The notes below the pieces were generated by a model. It worked only from the letters and a program-made list of their open reading frames with translations, had not been told where the DNA came from and made no database searches. Positions 1 to 6,368 of a DNA stretch of 6,368 nt are shown one piece after another. Each line of letters begins with the position of its first letter. The first letter of the stretch is position 1. This DNA comes from Bacteroidota bacterium (GTDB lineage: Bacteria > Bacteroidota > Bacteroidia > Chitinophagales > Chitinophagaceae). The stretch spans positions 1-6,368 of the forward strand of contig JAJXYG010000359.1 in the NCBI GenBank assembly GCA_021780705.1, read 5' to 3'. The translations under genes were made by a program, and so were the position numbers.

Positions 1-63
1 CCCGGCAGAAAGGGGTGGGTTTATCTGAAACCGGGTAGGGGACCTGGCACCCTTCTAAATTAA
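1..63 (+). CDS. possible 3' end of an unidentified gene (partial)
   Basis: Reading frame 1 is open from the first base to a TAA stop at 61-63 and gives 20 codons ending in KPGRGPGTLLN. The stretch is more GC-rich than the AT-rich DNA after the stop, and a gene ending here would converge on rpsT across the hairpin at 113-137, which is a common layout. That is all the support there is: 20 codons are too few to recognise a family, and an open frame of this length is often chance. The minus strand also has an open frame over about the first 54 bases, without a start codon. Function unknown. Confidence 0.2.
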   Translation, partial: PGRKGWVYLKPGRGPGTLLN

Positions 64-110
64 TTGAAAGGCTACCATGTGACTCAAATTATTGAGGTAC
101 AAGTAATTAT

Positions 111-137
111 AAAGGCCTGTCTGAGCAAGACAGGCCT
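111..137 (-). terminator. intrinsic terminator of rpsT
   Basis: A perfect 10-bp stem (AGGCCTGTCT at 113-122 with AGACAGGCCT at 128-137) closes a 5-base loop. It lies 22 bp past the rpsT stop codon. On the minus strand the stem runs into TTTATAATTA, a short and imperfect T tract; on the plus strand what follows (CTTACT) is poorer still. The hairpin therefore best serves rpsT, although a plus-strand gene ending at 63 could also use it. Confidence 0.75.
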
Positions 138-159
138 CTTACTAAAATATCTCTAGAGG

Positions 160-420
160 TTATTTGGCTTCAAGAGCCTGAATACCTTTGGTGAGTTTAC
201 TTTTCAGGTTGGCAGCCTTGTTCTTGTGAATCACACCTCGCTTTGCCAGCTTGTCGATCATGGAAGATACTTCAGGAAGCTTCTGGGCGGCTTCGGCCTT
301 TGAACCGATTGCTTTAATGTCCCGGATCGCATTACGAGTAGTTTTGCCATGATACCTGTTGCGTTCATTTCTTTTTCTGCTTTGACGAACGTCTTTTCTG
401 GTTGCTGAATGATTTGCCAT
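160..420 (-). CDS. rpsT: 30S ribosomal protein S20 (bS20)
   Basis: This encodes bS20, a primary 16S rRNA-binding protein that acts early in assembly of the 30S subunit and sits at the bottom of its body. The 86-residue product has the usual S20 length and shape: a start MANHSATRKDVRQS, a basic N-terminal half rich in Lys and Arg (RKRNERNRYHGK), and a helical C-terminal half with the family signature KGVIHKNKA-like segment (here RGVIHKNKAANLKSKL at about residues 61-76). The reading frame stays open upstream to about 483, but the conserved family start is the ATG at 418-420, and the promoter element at 442-449 would lie inside a longer gene. The AT-rich leader has no Shine-Dalgarno sequence, as is normal for Bacteroidota. 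The gene is monocistronic here, with its own promoter and terminator. Confidence 0.97.
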   Translation of the reverse strand: MANHSATRKDVRQSRKRNERNRYHGKTTRNAIRDIKAIGSKAEAAQKLPEVSSMIDKLAKRGVIHKNKAANLKSKLTKGIQALEAK

Positions 421-441
421 TAAAAAAATAATTTTGGGCTG

Positions 442-449
442 CAAAGATA
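442..449 (-). promoter_or_regulatory. Bacteroidota -7 promoter element of rpsT
   Basis: The minus strand reads TATCTTTG, an exact match to the Bacteroidota -7 consensus TAnnTTTG. It ends 21 bases before the rpsT ATG, which puts the transcription start roughly 15 bases upstream of the gene in an A/T-rich leader. The -33 element (consensus TTG) is imperfect: the nearest candidate at the right spacing is ATG, 21 bases upstream of the -7 element. Match and position are seen; activity is inferred. Confidence 0.7.
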
Positions 450-593
450 GGGCTTCCAATTGAATTTGTGCATTTTTTTGCAATTCCTTTTTAACTGGCT
501 GGTGGCCGGCTCATCGGGGTTCCTCGGTGCAAAGGAAAGCGCGGGTGCAGTCACCTGTCCGTCAAAGGTGCCGGAACTTCTTGGAAAACTCAC

Positions 594-601
594 GATATTT
601 G
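594..601 (+). promoter_or_regulatory. weak candidate -7 element for sucA
   Basis: GATATTTG matches five of the six fixed positions of TAnnTTTG and is the best such match on the plus strand between rpsT and sucA. It lies 79 bases before the sucA ATG. A TTG occurs at 581-583, but the 10-base gap is much shorter than the 19-21 expected for a -33 element. Listed as the best candidate only. Confidence 0.25.
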
Positions 602-680
602 TAAATTACAGCCCAATTTTTCTTTTAAACGCATAATTAGGTGGATATTTTTCCATCTGCACTCCCTAACCCGGCAATCA

Positions 681-3425
681 ATGAAAGATTTTTCATACAT
701 AACCAGTGCCCATCCCTCCTATATAGAAAACCAGTACAAGGATTTTGTAAAGAATCCGGATTCTATTGATCCTGATCTCCGGAAATTCTTTGAGGGTTTT
801 GACTATGCGGTTTCTTCCCATGCAGTAAACTGGGAATCGCAGTTACCGGCAACGGTGTCTGCCGAGGGGGTCTCACTGGCTAAGGAATTTGGGGTATACC
901 AGATGATCATTTCCTATCGGCACAAGGGACATCTGATAGCCCGAACCAACCCTATCCGTAAAAGACATGACCGGAAGGCCCAGCTGGAACTCAGATATTT
1001 TGGCCTTGGAGAAAGTGACCTTACCCAATCTTTTCACGCCGGGGAATTCCTGGGACTGGGGAAAGCGACTTTGGCTACCATTCTGGAGCACCTGAAAAAA
1101 TGTTATGCGGGTTCCCTTGGGGCGCAATTTGGCTACGTCAGGGATCCGGATAAAGTCGCCTGGCTGACCGATGCAGTGGAAAATAAGATGCTGGAACCTT
1201 TAAGCCTGGATGACAAGAGGCGGATCCTGCAAAAGCTGAATGAAGGGGTGATATTTGAAAAATTTCTTCATACCAAATACATCGGTCAGAAAAGGTTTTC
1301 CCTGGAAGGAGGAGAGGGGACCATTGCTGCACTGGATGCCATCATCAATACTGCCAGTGAAAATGAAGTGCAGGAGGTGGTGATCGGGATGGCCCATAGG
1401 GGGAGACTGAATATCCTGGCCAATATCATGGGGAAAACCTATGAACAGATATTCACCGAATTTGAAGGAACCGTCGAGCCGGATACTACCATGGGAAGCG
1501 GGGATGTCAAATACCATATGGGATATAGCAGTGAAATTGAGACTCCTTCAGGAAAGAAAGTACACCTGAAACTGGCTCCCAACCCTTCCCACCTTGAAGC
1601 AGTCGACCCAGTCGTGATCGGCTTTGCCAGAAGCAAGGCGGACGTGCTATATAACAGTAATTATGACCAGATTTTGCCTATACTCATTCATGGGGACTCT
1701 TCTCTGGCGGGCCAGGGAATCGCTTATGAAGTCCTTCAGATGAGCGGGCTGAAAGGATATTATACCGGGGGAACCCTCCATTTTGTGATCAATAACCAGA
1801 TCGGGTTTACTACGGATTTCGATGATGCCCGCACTTCGGATTACTGTACCTCCATCGCGTCAATGGTGCATGCACCTGTGTTCCACGTGAATGGAGATGA
1901 CGCCGAAGCAGTTGTCAAGGTTTCCCGGCTGGCCATGCTTTACCGACAGCGTTTTAATTCCGATATTTTCATTGATATGGTTTGTTACCGTCGCCATGGA
2001 CACAACGAAGGCGACGATCCCAAATTTACCCAACCCGGGCTGTATGCCTTAATCGACCAACACCCCGACCCAAGGGAAGTTTACGTGAAGCGGCTCATGT
2101 CACATGGTGATGCGGCCTTATCCGATCTGGCTAAGGAGATGGAAAAGAAGTTCTGGAAGGATTTGCAGGATCGCCTGGATGAAATCAAGCAAAGCCCCCT
2201 GCCATATACCTACCAAAAGCCTGAAATGTGGTGGCAGAACCTGAGGAGGGCCAATGAAGCTGATTTTGAATCCTCTCCGGTAACTGCCGTATCACGGGAA
2301 CATTTCGATTCCCTGTTCCAGGCCATCATGCATGTACCACAAGGATTTAAACCATTGCGCAAAGTTGAAAAGATTCTCCAGGATAAGATCAAACTTTATG
2401 AAACTGAAGGCAAGATCGACTGGGCTACCGCCGAGTTACTTTCCTATGCCTCCATCCTGATGGAACATAAGGAGGTACGCATGAGCGGTGAGGATGTGAA
2501 ACGAGGAACCTTCAGTCATCGTCATGCGATTTTGCGAGATGAGAATTCCGATGATTATTACAACCGGCTTTGCAATATTGCTCCCGACCAGGGTCAATTC
2601 AGGATTTATAATTCCCTGTTGAGTGAATATGCCGTATTGGGATTCGAATATGGATATGCGATGGCCAACCCCAATTCACTGGTGATATGGGAAGCACAGT
2701 TCGGTGATTTTGCCAACGGGGCGCAGACGATCATAGACCAGTTCATTTCCTGTTCAGAGCAGAAGTGGCGCAGGATGAACGGAATGGTGCTCCTCCTTCC
2801 CCATGGGTATGAAGGTCAGGGGCCTGAGCACAGCAGTGGCAGAATGGAAAGGTTCCTGTTGATGTGTGCGGAACTCAATATGGTAGTAACGAATATTACG
2901 ACTGCCTCCAACCTCTTTCATTGTTTCAGAAGACAAATTACCTGGCCCTTCCGCAAGCCGCTTATTAATTTTTCACCGAAGGCCAATTTGCGCCACCCGG
3001 GTTCTTACAGTCCGGTGGAGGAATTTACTTCAGGAGCATTTCGGGAGATACTGGACGACCCTTCTGTTGAAGATGCGGGGTCTATTACCAAAGTGTTGTT
3101 TTGCAGTGGAAAGATATTCTTTGAATTATGGGAAAAGAAATCAACCGATTCACGAAATGACATCGCCATTGTCCGGTTGGAACAACTCTACCCCCTGCCG
3201 CAAAAACAGCTTGAAACGCTCTATATAAAGTATGGTAAGGCAATATGGTATTGGGTTCAGGAGGAACCGCAGAATATGGGTGCAGCTTCCTTTTTAAGAC
3301 TCAATCTCACTTCCATCAATTTTGGTATCATCAGCCGTCCGTCCAGTGCGGCCACTGCATCCGGATATGCCAAGGTACATGCCAAGGAGCAGGCGGAAAT
3401 CATTGGAACGGCCTTTTCCATATAG
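681..3425 (+). CDS. sucA: 2-oxoglutarate dehydrogenase E1 component
   Basis: SucA is the thiamine diphosphate (ThDP)-dependent E1 subunit that decarboxylates 2-oxoglutarate and passes the succinyl group to the lipoyl arm of E2 in the cytoplasm. The 914 residues match the usual 900-940 of the family. Residues 3-41 are the short N-terminal E1 helix (DFSYITSAHPSYIENQY). The first transketolase-like domain has GMAHRGRLN at 236-244, YHMGYSS at 278-284, and the ThDP/Mg motif from GD at 338-339 to NN at 371-372, then RRHGHNEGD at 437-445. The pyrimidine-binding domain has RGTFSHRHA at 608-616, IWEAQFGDF at 669-677 with the expected catalytic Glu671, and HGYEGQGPEHSSGRMERF at 708-725. The C-terminal domain has EEPQNMGA at 861-868 and ISRPSSAATASG at 884-895. 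No key motif is missing. The ATG at 681 is the only possible start after the in-frame stop at 492-494, and the homology begins at once. There is no Shine-Dalgarno sequence. sucB follows after 107 bp. Confidence 0.97.
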   Translation: MKDFSYITSAHPSYIENQYKDFVKNPDSIDPDLRKFFEGFDYAVSSHAVNWESQLPATVSAEGVSLAKEFGVYQMIISYRHKGHLIARTNPIRKRHDRKAQLELRYFGLGESDLTQSFHAGEFLGLGKATLATILEHLKKCYAGSLGAQFGYVRDPDKVAWLTDAVENKMLEPLSLDDKRRILQKLNEGVIFEKFLHTKYIGQKRFSLEGGEGTIAALDAIINTASENEVQEVVIGMAHRGRLNILANIMGKTYEQIFTEFEGTVEPDTTMGSGDVKYHMGYSSEIETPSGKKVHLKLAPNPSHLEAVDPVVIGFARSKADVLYNSNYDQILPILIHGDSSLAGQGIAYEVLQMSGLKGYYTGGTLHFVINNQIGFTTDFDDARTSDYCTSIASMVHAPVFHVNGDDAEAVVKVSRLAMLYRQRFNSDIFIDMVCYRRHGHNEGDDPKFTQPGLYALIDQHPDPREVYVKRLMSHGDAALSDLAKEMEKKFWKDLQDRLDEIKQSPLPYTYQKPEMWWQNLRRANEADFESSPVTAVSREHFDSLFQAIMHVPQGFKPLRKVEKILQDKIKLYETEGKIDWATAELLSYASILMEHKEVRMSGEDVKRGTFSHRHAILRDENSDDYYNRLCNIAPDQGQFRIYNSLLSEYAVLGFEYGYAMANPNSLVIWEAQFGDFANGAQTIIDQFISCSEQKWRRMNGMVLLLPHGYEGQGPEHSSGRMERFLLMCAELNMVVTNITTASNLFHCFRRQITWPFRKPLINFSPKANLRHPGSYSPVEEFTSGAFREILDDPSVEDAGSITKVLFCSGKIFFELWEKKSTDSRNDIAIVRLEQLYPLPQKQLETLYIKYGKAIWYWVQEEPQNMGAASFLRLNLTSINFGIISRPSSAATASGYAKVHAKEQAEIIGTAFSI

Positions 3426-3462
3426 AAGGCTGCCTTAAAATATATTTAACATCTGGACGCAA

Positions 3463-3489
3463 TACCCGTTAGCTGCCGGCAAATGGGTA
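3463..3489. repeat. inverted repeat between sucA and sucB
   Basis: TACCCGTT (3463-3470) and AATGGGTA (3482-3489) form an 8-bp inverted repeat with one G-T mismatch, separated by 11 bases that include the palindrome GCCGGC. As RNA it would be a hairpin with one G-U pair. It is not followed by a T tract, so it is a poor terminator for sucA. It lies just upstream of the sucB -7 element, and its right arm covers the place where a -33 element would sit. It could be an operator, an RNA hairpin or chance. Confidence 0.45.
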
Positions 3490-3505
3490 GTTCATCATTT
3501 TAGCT

Positions 3506-3513
3506 TAGGTTTG
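3506..3513 (+). promoter_or_regulatory. candidate -7 promoter element for sucB
   Basis: TAGGTTTG matches the Bacteroidota -7 consensus TAnnTTTG exactly and ends 19 bases before the sucB ATG, so transcripts would begin about 12-14 bases upstream of the gene. No TTG is found 19-21 bases further upstream (the sequence there is AATGGGT), so the -33 half is weak. sucB may be transcribed both from here and by readthrough from sucA. Confidence 0.5.
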
Positions 3514-3532
3514 TAATTCATAATTTGCGAGC

Positions 3533-4771
3533 ATGCCCATAGAAATTAAAGTACCTACCATAGGGGAAAGCATCAATGAAGTCACCCTTTCGCGCTGGAT
3601 TAAAGGCGATGGGGAATGGGTGGAAAGAGATGAGGTGATTGCCGAACTGGAAAGTGAAAAGGCGTCTTTTGAAATCAATGCAGAACAGTCAGGAATCCTG
3701 CATACGGATGTCCAGGCGGAGACCACATTGAAGATTGGAGATGTGCTGGGTACCATTGATGTGGATGTACCCAAACCCGAAGGGGTGGCCAAAGCAGAAT
3801 CCCCTGCCGCTCAGGCACCGCAGAATGAGACTTCTATCAAATCCAAAGAAGAACCCTTGAAATCCCGCCCCGAATTCAAGGGCAGGGAAGTCAAGGCGAC
3901 TCCGGTGGCAGCTGCCATCATTGCCGACCGTAAAGTGGACACCGGAAAGGTGACACCTACCGGTTCTCATGGCAGGATCACCAAAAATGATGTGCTGGGT
4001 GCGCTCACCCAACCTGGCCGGAGTCTTGGTGCCGAATTGTTCACCAGAGAGGAGCGAAGTGAAAAAATGAGCAACCTTCGAAGGACCATCAGCCGAAGGC
4101 TTGTGGAGGCGAAGAATTCAACGGCCATGCTAACCACTTTTAATGAAGTGGATATGAGCGCCATCATGGAACTTCGCAGCAAGTACAAGGAGATATTCAA
4201 AAAACAGCATGAGGTCAACCTGGGATTTATGAGTTTCTTTACGAAGGCCTGCTGTTTTGCCCTGCAGGAATGGCCCGCCCTTAATGCCGGAATTGACGGA
4301 GATCGGATCATTTATCATGACTATTGCGATATCTCCATCGCAGTTTCCTCTCCCAAAGGCCTGGTAGTCCCAGTGATCCGCAATGCCGAAAGTCTGAGTA
4401 TGGCTGAAATCGAAAAGGAAGTAGTCCAACTGGCTTCCAAAGCAAGGGATGGCAAACTCACTATTGAAGAAATGACCGGAGGTACCTTTACTATTACCAA
4501 TGGGGGTATTTTCGGTTCACTTATGAGTACCCCGATTCTTAATATCCCCCAGAGCGCCATATTGGGCATGCATAATATTGTGGAGAGACCCGTGGCCGTG
4601 AAAGGCCAGGTGGTGATCAGGCCTATGATGTATCTGGCCGTCAGCTATGACCACCGGATAATAGACGGTAGAGAATCTGTGAGTTTCCTGGTCAGGGTAA
4701 AAGAGATGCTGGAACAACCTTCCCAGTTGTTATTCGGGAAGGATCCGATGAAAGCCCTGCTGGAGCTATAA
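3533..4771 (+). CDS. sucB: 2-oxoglutarate dehydrogenase E2 component (dihydrolipoyl succinyltransferase)
   Basis: SucB (also called odhB) forms the core of the 2-oxoglutarate dehydrogenase complex: its swinging lipoyl arm takes the succinyl group from E1 and transfers it to CoA. Length is 412 residues, close to the usual 400-420. Residues 1-78 are a single lipoyl domain with the lipoylation motif [11 protein letters not shown], so Lys43 should carry the cofactor. A charged, Ala/Pro/Glu-rich linker (79-117) leads to the E1/E3-binding domain (about 120-157: [13 protein letters not shown], then [15 protein letters not shown]). The catalytic domain (about 175-412) has [14 protein letters not shown] at 316-329, STPILN at 332-337 and SAILGMH at 341-347, and the active-site motif [11 protein letters not shown] at 371-381 with His374 and Asp378. 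One small deviation is NIPQ where NPPQ is common (337-340). Succinyl rather than acetyl specificity is inferred from pairing with sucA. The ATG at 3533 gives the family's normal N-terminus. Confidence 0.96.
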   Translation: MPIEIKVPTIGESINEVTLSRWIKGDGEWVERDEVIAELESEKASFEINAEQSGILHTDVQAETTLKIGDVLGTIDVDVPKPEGVAKAESPAAQAPQNETSIKSKEEPLKSRPEFKGREVKATPVAAAIIADRKVDTGKVTPTGSHGRITKNDVLGALTQPGRSLGAELFTREERSEKMSNLRRTISRRLVEAKNSTAMLTTFNEVDMSAIMELRSKYKEIFKKQHEVNLGFMSFFTKACCFALQEWPALNAGIDGDRIIYHDYCDISIAVSSPKGLVVPVIRNAESLSMAEIEKEVVQLASKARDGKLTIEEMTGGTFTITNGGIFGSLMSTPILNIPQSAILGMHNIVERPVAVKGQVVIRPMMYLAVSYDHRIIDGRESVSFLVRVKEMLEQPSQLLFGKDPMKALLEL

Positions 4772-4797
4772 TTTCCGAAGTGTCCAAGCACAATCTA

Positions 4798-6012
4798 ATG
4801 GATCTTGACCCCATACCACCTTCGCCAGCACCCCAAAGGGATTTTAGCCTTCGCTATATTGTTTACGCCAAAGACCTGATCGTATCCTATAAGGGCAAGG
4901 AACCTTTCCATCTCTACCTGAAAAAATATTTTTCCCTTCACAAAAAGCACGGCTCCAGGGACCGTCGAATCATCACCTCCCTGTGTTATAATTACTTTCG
5001 GCTGGGAGGCGGAGTCCAGGGCAGCCCTTCTCCGGATTCTAAAATTATGCTGGCCACCTTTCTTTGTGAAACCCAACCTTCAGAGTGGATGGCATCTGTG
5101 CAACCCCGGTGGAATGAGGCAATTGCAGCCCCCCTTGAAGAAAAATTGAAAATGGTTGCTGGTGAATTTGCAATCGATTTCCTGTTCCTGTTTTTGGGTG
5201 AATTAAGTCCGGAGATTGACCGGACAGGATTTTCTCTTTCCTTTCTGATTCAACCGGCTCTATTTCTAAGAATCCGCCCCGGCCATAGCGATGAAGTAAT
5301 CCGCAAATTGAAAGCATCCGGGCTTGAATATTACAGACAGGGCGCTTCCTGCCTGTCTCTTTCTGGAAATCCCAAAATTGATTCAGTGTTGGATCTAAAC
5401 AGGGAAGCCGTGATCCAGGATGCGAATTCCCAAAAGACCCTGGATTTTGTAACCTCCCTGTTTACTCCTGAACCCAACCGGCCGGTTCCGGTATGGGATT
5501 GCTGTGCAGGCAGCGGAGGGAAATCCATCCTGGTACATGATCTTTTAAGTCCGATCCGGCTTACGGTGAGTGACCGCAGACCCGCCATTCTGAAAAATCT
5601 TGCCCAAAGGTTCTGGAAGGCAGGAATTGATCCATTTGAGGTGCGGGAGCGGGATCTCGAAAAAGGCGCCGCCTATGAGGAGGGGAAGTTTGACCTGGTC
5701 ATTGCCGATGTGCCATGCTCGGGCTCCGGGACCTGGGCCCGGACCCCGGAACAGCATTTGTTTTTTGAACTGAATCAATTGAAAGGCTATTGCGACCGCC
5801 AGCGGAAAATCATCAAAAATGTGCTTCCATGCCTGAATTCCGGGGGGTATCTATGCTACATTACCTGCTCGGTGTTTAAGAAGGAAAACGAGGAAAATGT
5901 TGATTTTTTTGCCTCCCATTTTTCGCTTTCCATACTGAAAAAAGAATACCTGAAGGGATATCACGATAAGGCAGATACGATGTTCGTGGCAGTCTTGAAA
6001 AAGAATACCTAA
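4798..6012 (+). CDS. RsmB/NOP-family RNA (cytosine-C5) methyltransferase
   Basis: This is a SAM-dependent RNA m5C methyltransferase of the RsmB/NOP2/Sun group, cytoplasmic, with rRNA as the likely target. The ATG at 4798 gives 404 residues; a GTG at 4780, in the same frame and 8 bp after sucB, would add six. Residue numbers here count from the ATG. About 20-70 resembles the N-terminal helical region of RsmB-like proteins. A VIQDANSQ segment at 205-212 corresponds to the family's vQDxaSQ. The Rossmann core has SAM motif I VWDCCAGSGGKS (232-243), an acidic motif II residue in VSD (259), motif IV DVPCSGSG (304-311, Cys307) and motif VI ITCSVFKKENEENV (355-368, with Cys357 the expected nucleophile). 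Both cysteines of the m5C mechanism are present. Motif I differs from the usual CAAPGGKT. I cannot say whether it methylates the RsmB site (16S C967) or another cytosine. It is probably co-transcribed with sucB; no promoter is seen between them. Confidence 0.85.
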   Translation: MDLDPIPPSPAPQRDFSLRYIVYAKDLIVSYKGKEPFHLYLKKYFSLHKKHGSRDRRIITSLCYNYFRLGGGVQGSPSPDSKIMLATFLCETQPSEWMASVQPRWNEAIAAPLEEKLKMVAGEFAIDFLFLFLGELSPEIDRTGFSLSFLIQPALFLRIRPGHSDEVIRKLKASGLEYYRQGASCLSLSGNPKIDSVLDLNREAVIQDANSQKTLDFVTSLFTPEPNRPVPVWDCCAGSGGKSILVHDLLSPIRLTVSDRRPAILKNLAQRFWKAGIDPFEVRERDLEKGAAYEEGKFDLVIADVPCSGSGTWARTPEQHLFFELNQLKGYCDRQRKIIKNVLPCLNSGGYLCYITCSVFKKENEENVDFFASHFSLSILKKEYLKGYHDKADTMFVAVLKKNT

Positions 6013-6018
6013 TCCACT

Positions 6019-6368
6019 TTATTTCCCAATCAGGCTAAAAGACCGGTGCACGTGGTCATCTTCGTATTTTAGAATATAAAATCCCTTTTGAAGAGGTTGT
6101 TTGTTTTCAAAATTGACGATCTGGGGCTGCCCCTGCAAGGCGGTAACCGGAAGTGATTCGTACAGCCTGCCCAGGGCGTCATATAACCTTAGCGTGCCGG
6201 TAGCAGAATAGGAGGGTTTTAAAATCACCTGGAATGAACCTGAAAACGGATTGGGATAGACCTTGATCCAGTCGGTCCCCAAAAGGGAATCTGCATTTCT
6301 GAGTGCCCTTTGTTGGGCCAGGTCCTTGTAGGCCACTTCAAAATCCGGGATGCCGTAACCCCTTCGGT
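6019..6368 (-). CDS. T9SS-sorted S8 family serine peptidase, C-terminal part
   Basis: Only the last 115 codons lie in the window; the gene enters from the right edge. The frame is open through base 6368, so a GTG at 6334-6336 is an internal valine and not a start. The first visible residues include GYGIPDFEVAYKDL, the ending typical of Bacteroidota S8 (subtilisin-like) peptidase domains (the family's GYGIPNF segment). After a linker of about 20 residues comes a T9SS type A sorting domain: VYPNPFSGSFQVIL, then GTLRLYDALGRLYES, then LQKGFYILKYEDD, ending SLIGK. This beta-sandwich directs export across the outer membrane by type IX secretion and is normally cleaved off or used for surface anchoring. 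The catalytic Asp, His and Ser lie outside the window, so the peptidase call rests on the short GYGIPDF segment; the sorting domain is certain. It converges on the methyltransferase gene with 6 bp between the stops. Confidence 0.8.
   Translation of the reverse strand, partial: RRGYGIPDFEVAYKDLAQQRALRNADSLLGTDWIKVYPNPFSGSFQVILKPSYSATGTLRLYDALGRLYESLPVTALQGQPQIVNFENKQPLQKGFYILKYEDDHVHRSFSLIGK

Larger units (their letters stand above)
421..680. other. divergent intergenic region rpsT/sucA
   Basis: This 260-bp region separates the start codons of rpsT (minus) and sucA (plus). Bases 421-490 are AT-rich and hold the rpsT leader and promoter. Bases 495-600 are clearly more GC-rich, and 600-660 is AT-rich again. 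No RNA gene, repeat array or convincing small gene is visible. The frame of sucA is open back to a TAA at 492-494 but contains no ATG, GTG or TTG, so it does not extend the gene. Confidence 0.8.

Noticed and set aside
1..60. Possible tRNA or structured RNA at the left edge
   Set aside because: Several short complementary G/C runs occur (for example CCCGG at 1-5 with CCGGG at 31-35), but no cloverleaf, T-loop GTTCRA or other known RNA signature could be found.
421..483. Longer rpsT starting at 483
   Set aside because: The extra 21 residues are unlike S20, the conserved start is MANHSATRK at 420, and the exact promoter element at 442-449 lies within the extension.
495..680. In-frame upstream extension of sucA by 62 codons
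   Set aside because: The frame is open back to TAA 492-494 but holds no ATG, GTG or TTG, its translation (Cys-, Arg- and Trp-rich) resembles no E1 sequence, and family homology begins right at the ATG 681.
3435..3449. TTAAA/TTTAA palindrome after sucA as a terminator
   Set aside because: The stem is only 5 A-T pairs with no G/C content and no T tract, too weak to terminate transcription.
3245..3472. 75-codon plus-strand frame overlapping the 3' end of sucA
   Set aside because: It overlaps conserved SucA sequence through residue 914, and its product is a Cys/Gly-rich translation with no family resemblance.
873..5778. Many antisense open frames of 60-114 codons within sucA, sucB and the methyltransferase gene
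   Set aside because: They lie opposite well-supported conserved genes, have no recognisable domains or start signals, and are expected as codon-usage shadows.
6334..6336. GTG as start of a 105-residue protein at the right edge
   Set aside because: The frame continues upstream to the window edge with GYGIPDFE, which joins the same polypeptide, so this is an internal codon of a larger gene.

Overview
The window comes from a member of the Bacteroidota, most likely a Chitinophagales/Chitinophagaceae-type organism. Four signs support this. Promoter elements match the Bacteroidota -7 consensus TAnnTTTG. The real genes lack Shine-Dalgarno sequences. The rightmost gene carries a type IX secretion (T9SS) C-terminal sorting domain, a system confined to this phylum. 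The ribosomal protein S20 also reads like Chitinophagaceae S20, although that placement is by memory and not by a search.

Layout from left to right. Positions 1-63 hold what may be the last 20 codons of an unidentified plus-strand gene. A strong hairpin at 113-137 follows and terminates rpsT (160-420, minus strand, ribosomal protein bS20). A 260-bp divergent intergenic region (421-680) carries the rpsT promoter and, less clearly, that of the plus-strand genes. Next come sucA (681-3425, E1 of 2-oxoglutarate dehydrogenase) and, after a 107-bp spacer with its own promoter-like element and an inverted repeat, sucB (3533-4771, E2 dihydrolipoyl succinyltransferase). An RsmB/NOP-family RNA m5C methyltransferase gene follows sucB within 8-26 bp, depending on its start. 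It ends 6 bp from the stop codon of a convergent minus-strand gene, of which only the last 115 codons lie in the window. That gene encodes the end of a probable S8 (subtilisin-like) peptidase with a T9SS type A sorting domain.

SucA and SucB form two of the three components of the 2-oxoglutarate dehydrogenase complex, which makes succinyl-CoA in the TCA cycle. The third, E3 lipoamide dehydrogenase (lpd), is not in the window. The methyltransferase has no obvious biochemical link to the complex and is probably co-transcribed because of its position. S20 and the exported peptidase are separate units.

The window is mostly ordinary core genome, and I see no convincing undescribed system. The points most worth checking are the dyad and promoter between sucA and sucB, the variant SAM-binding motif of the methyltransferase, a perfect Shine-Dalgarno plus in-frame ATG inside sucA, and the 6-bp convergent junction.
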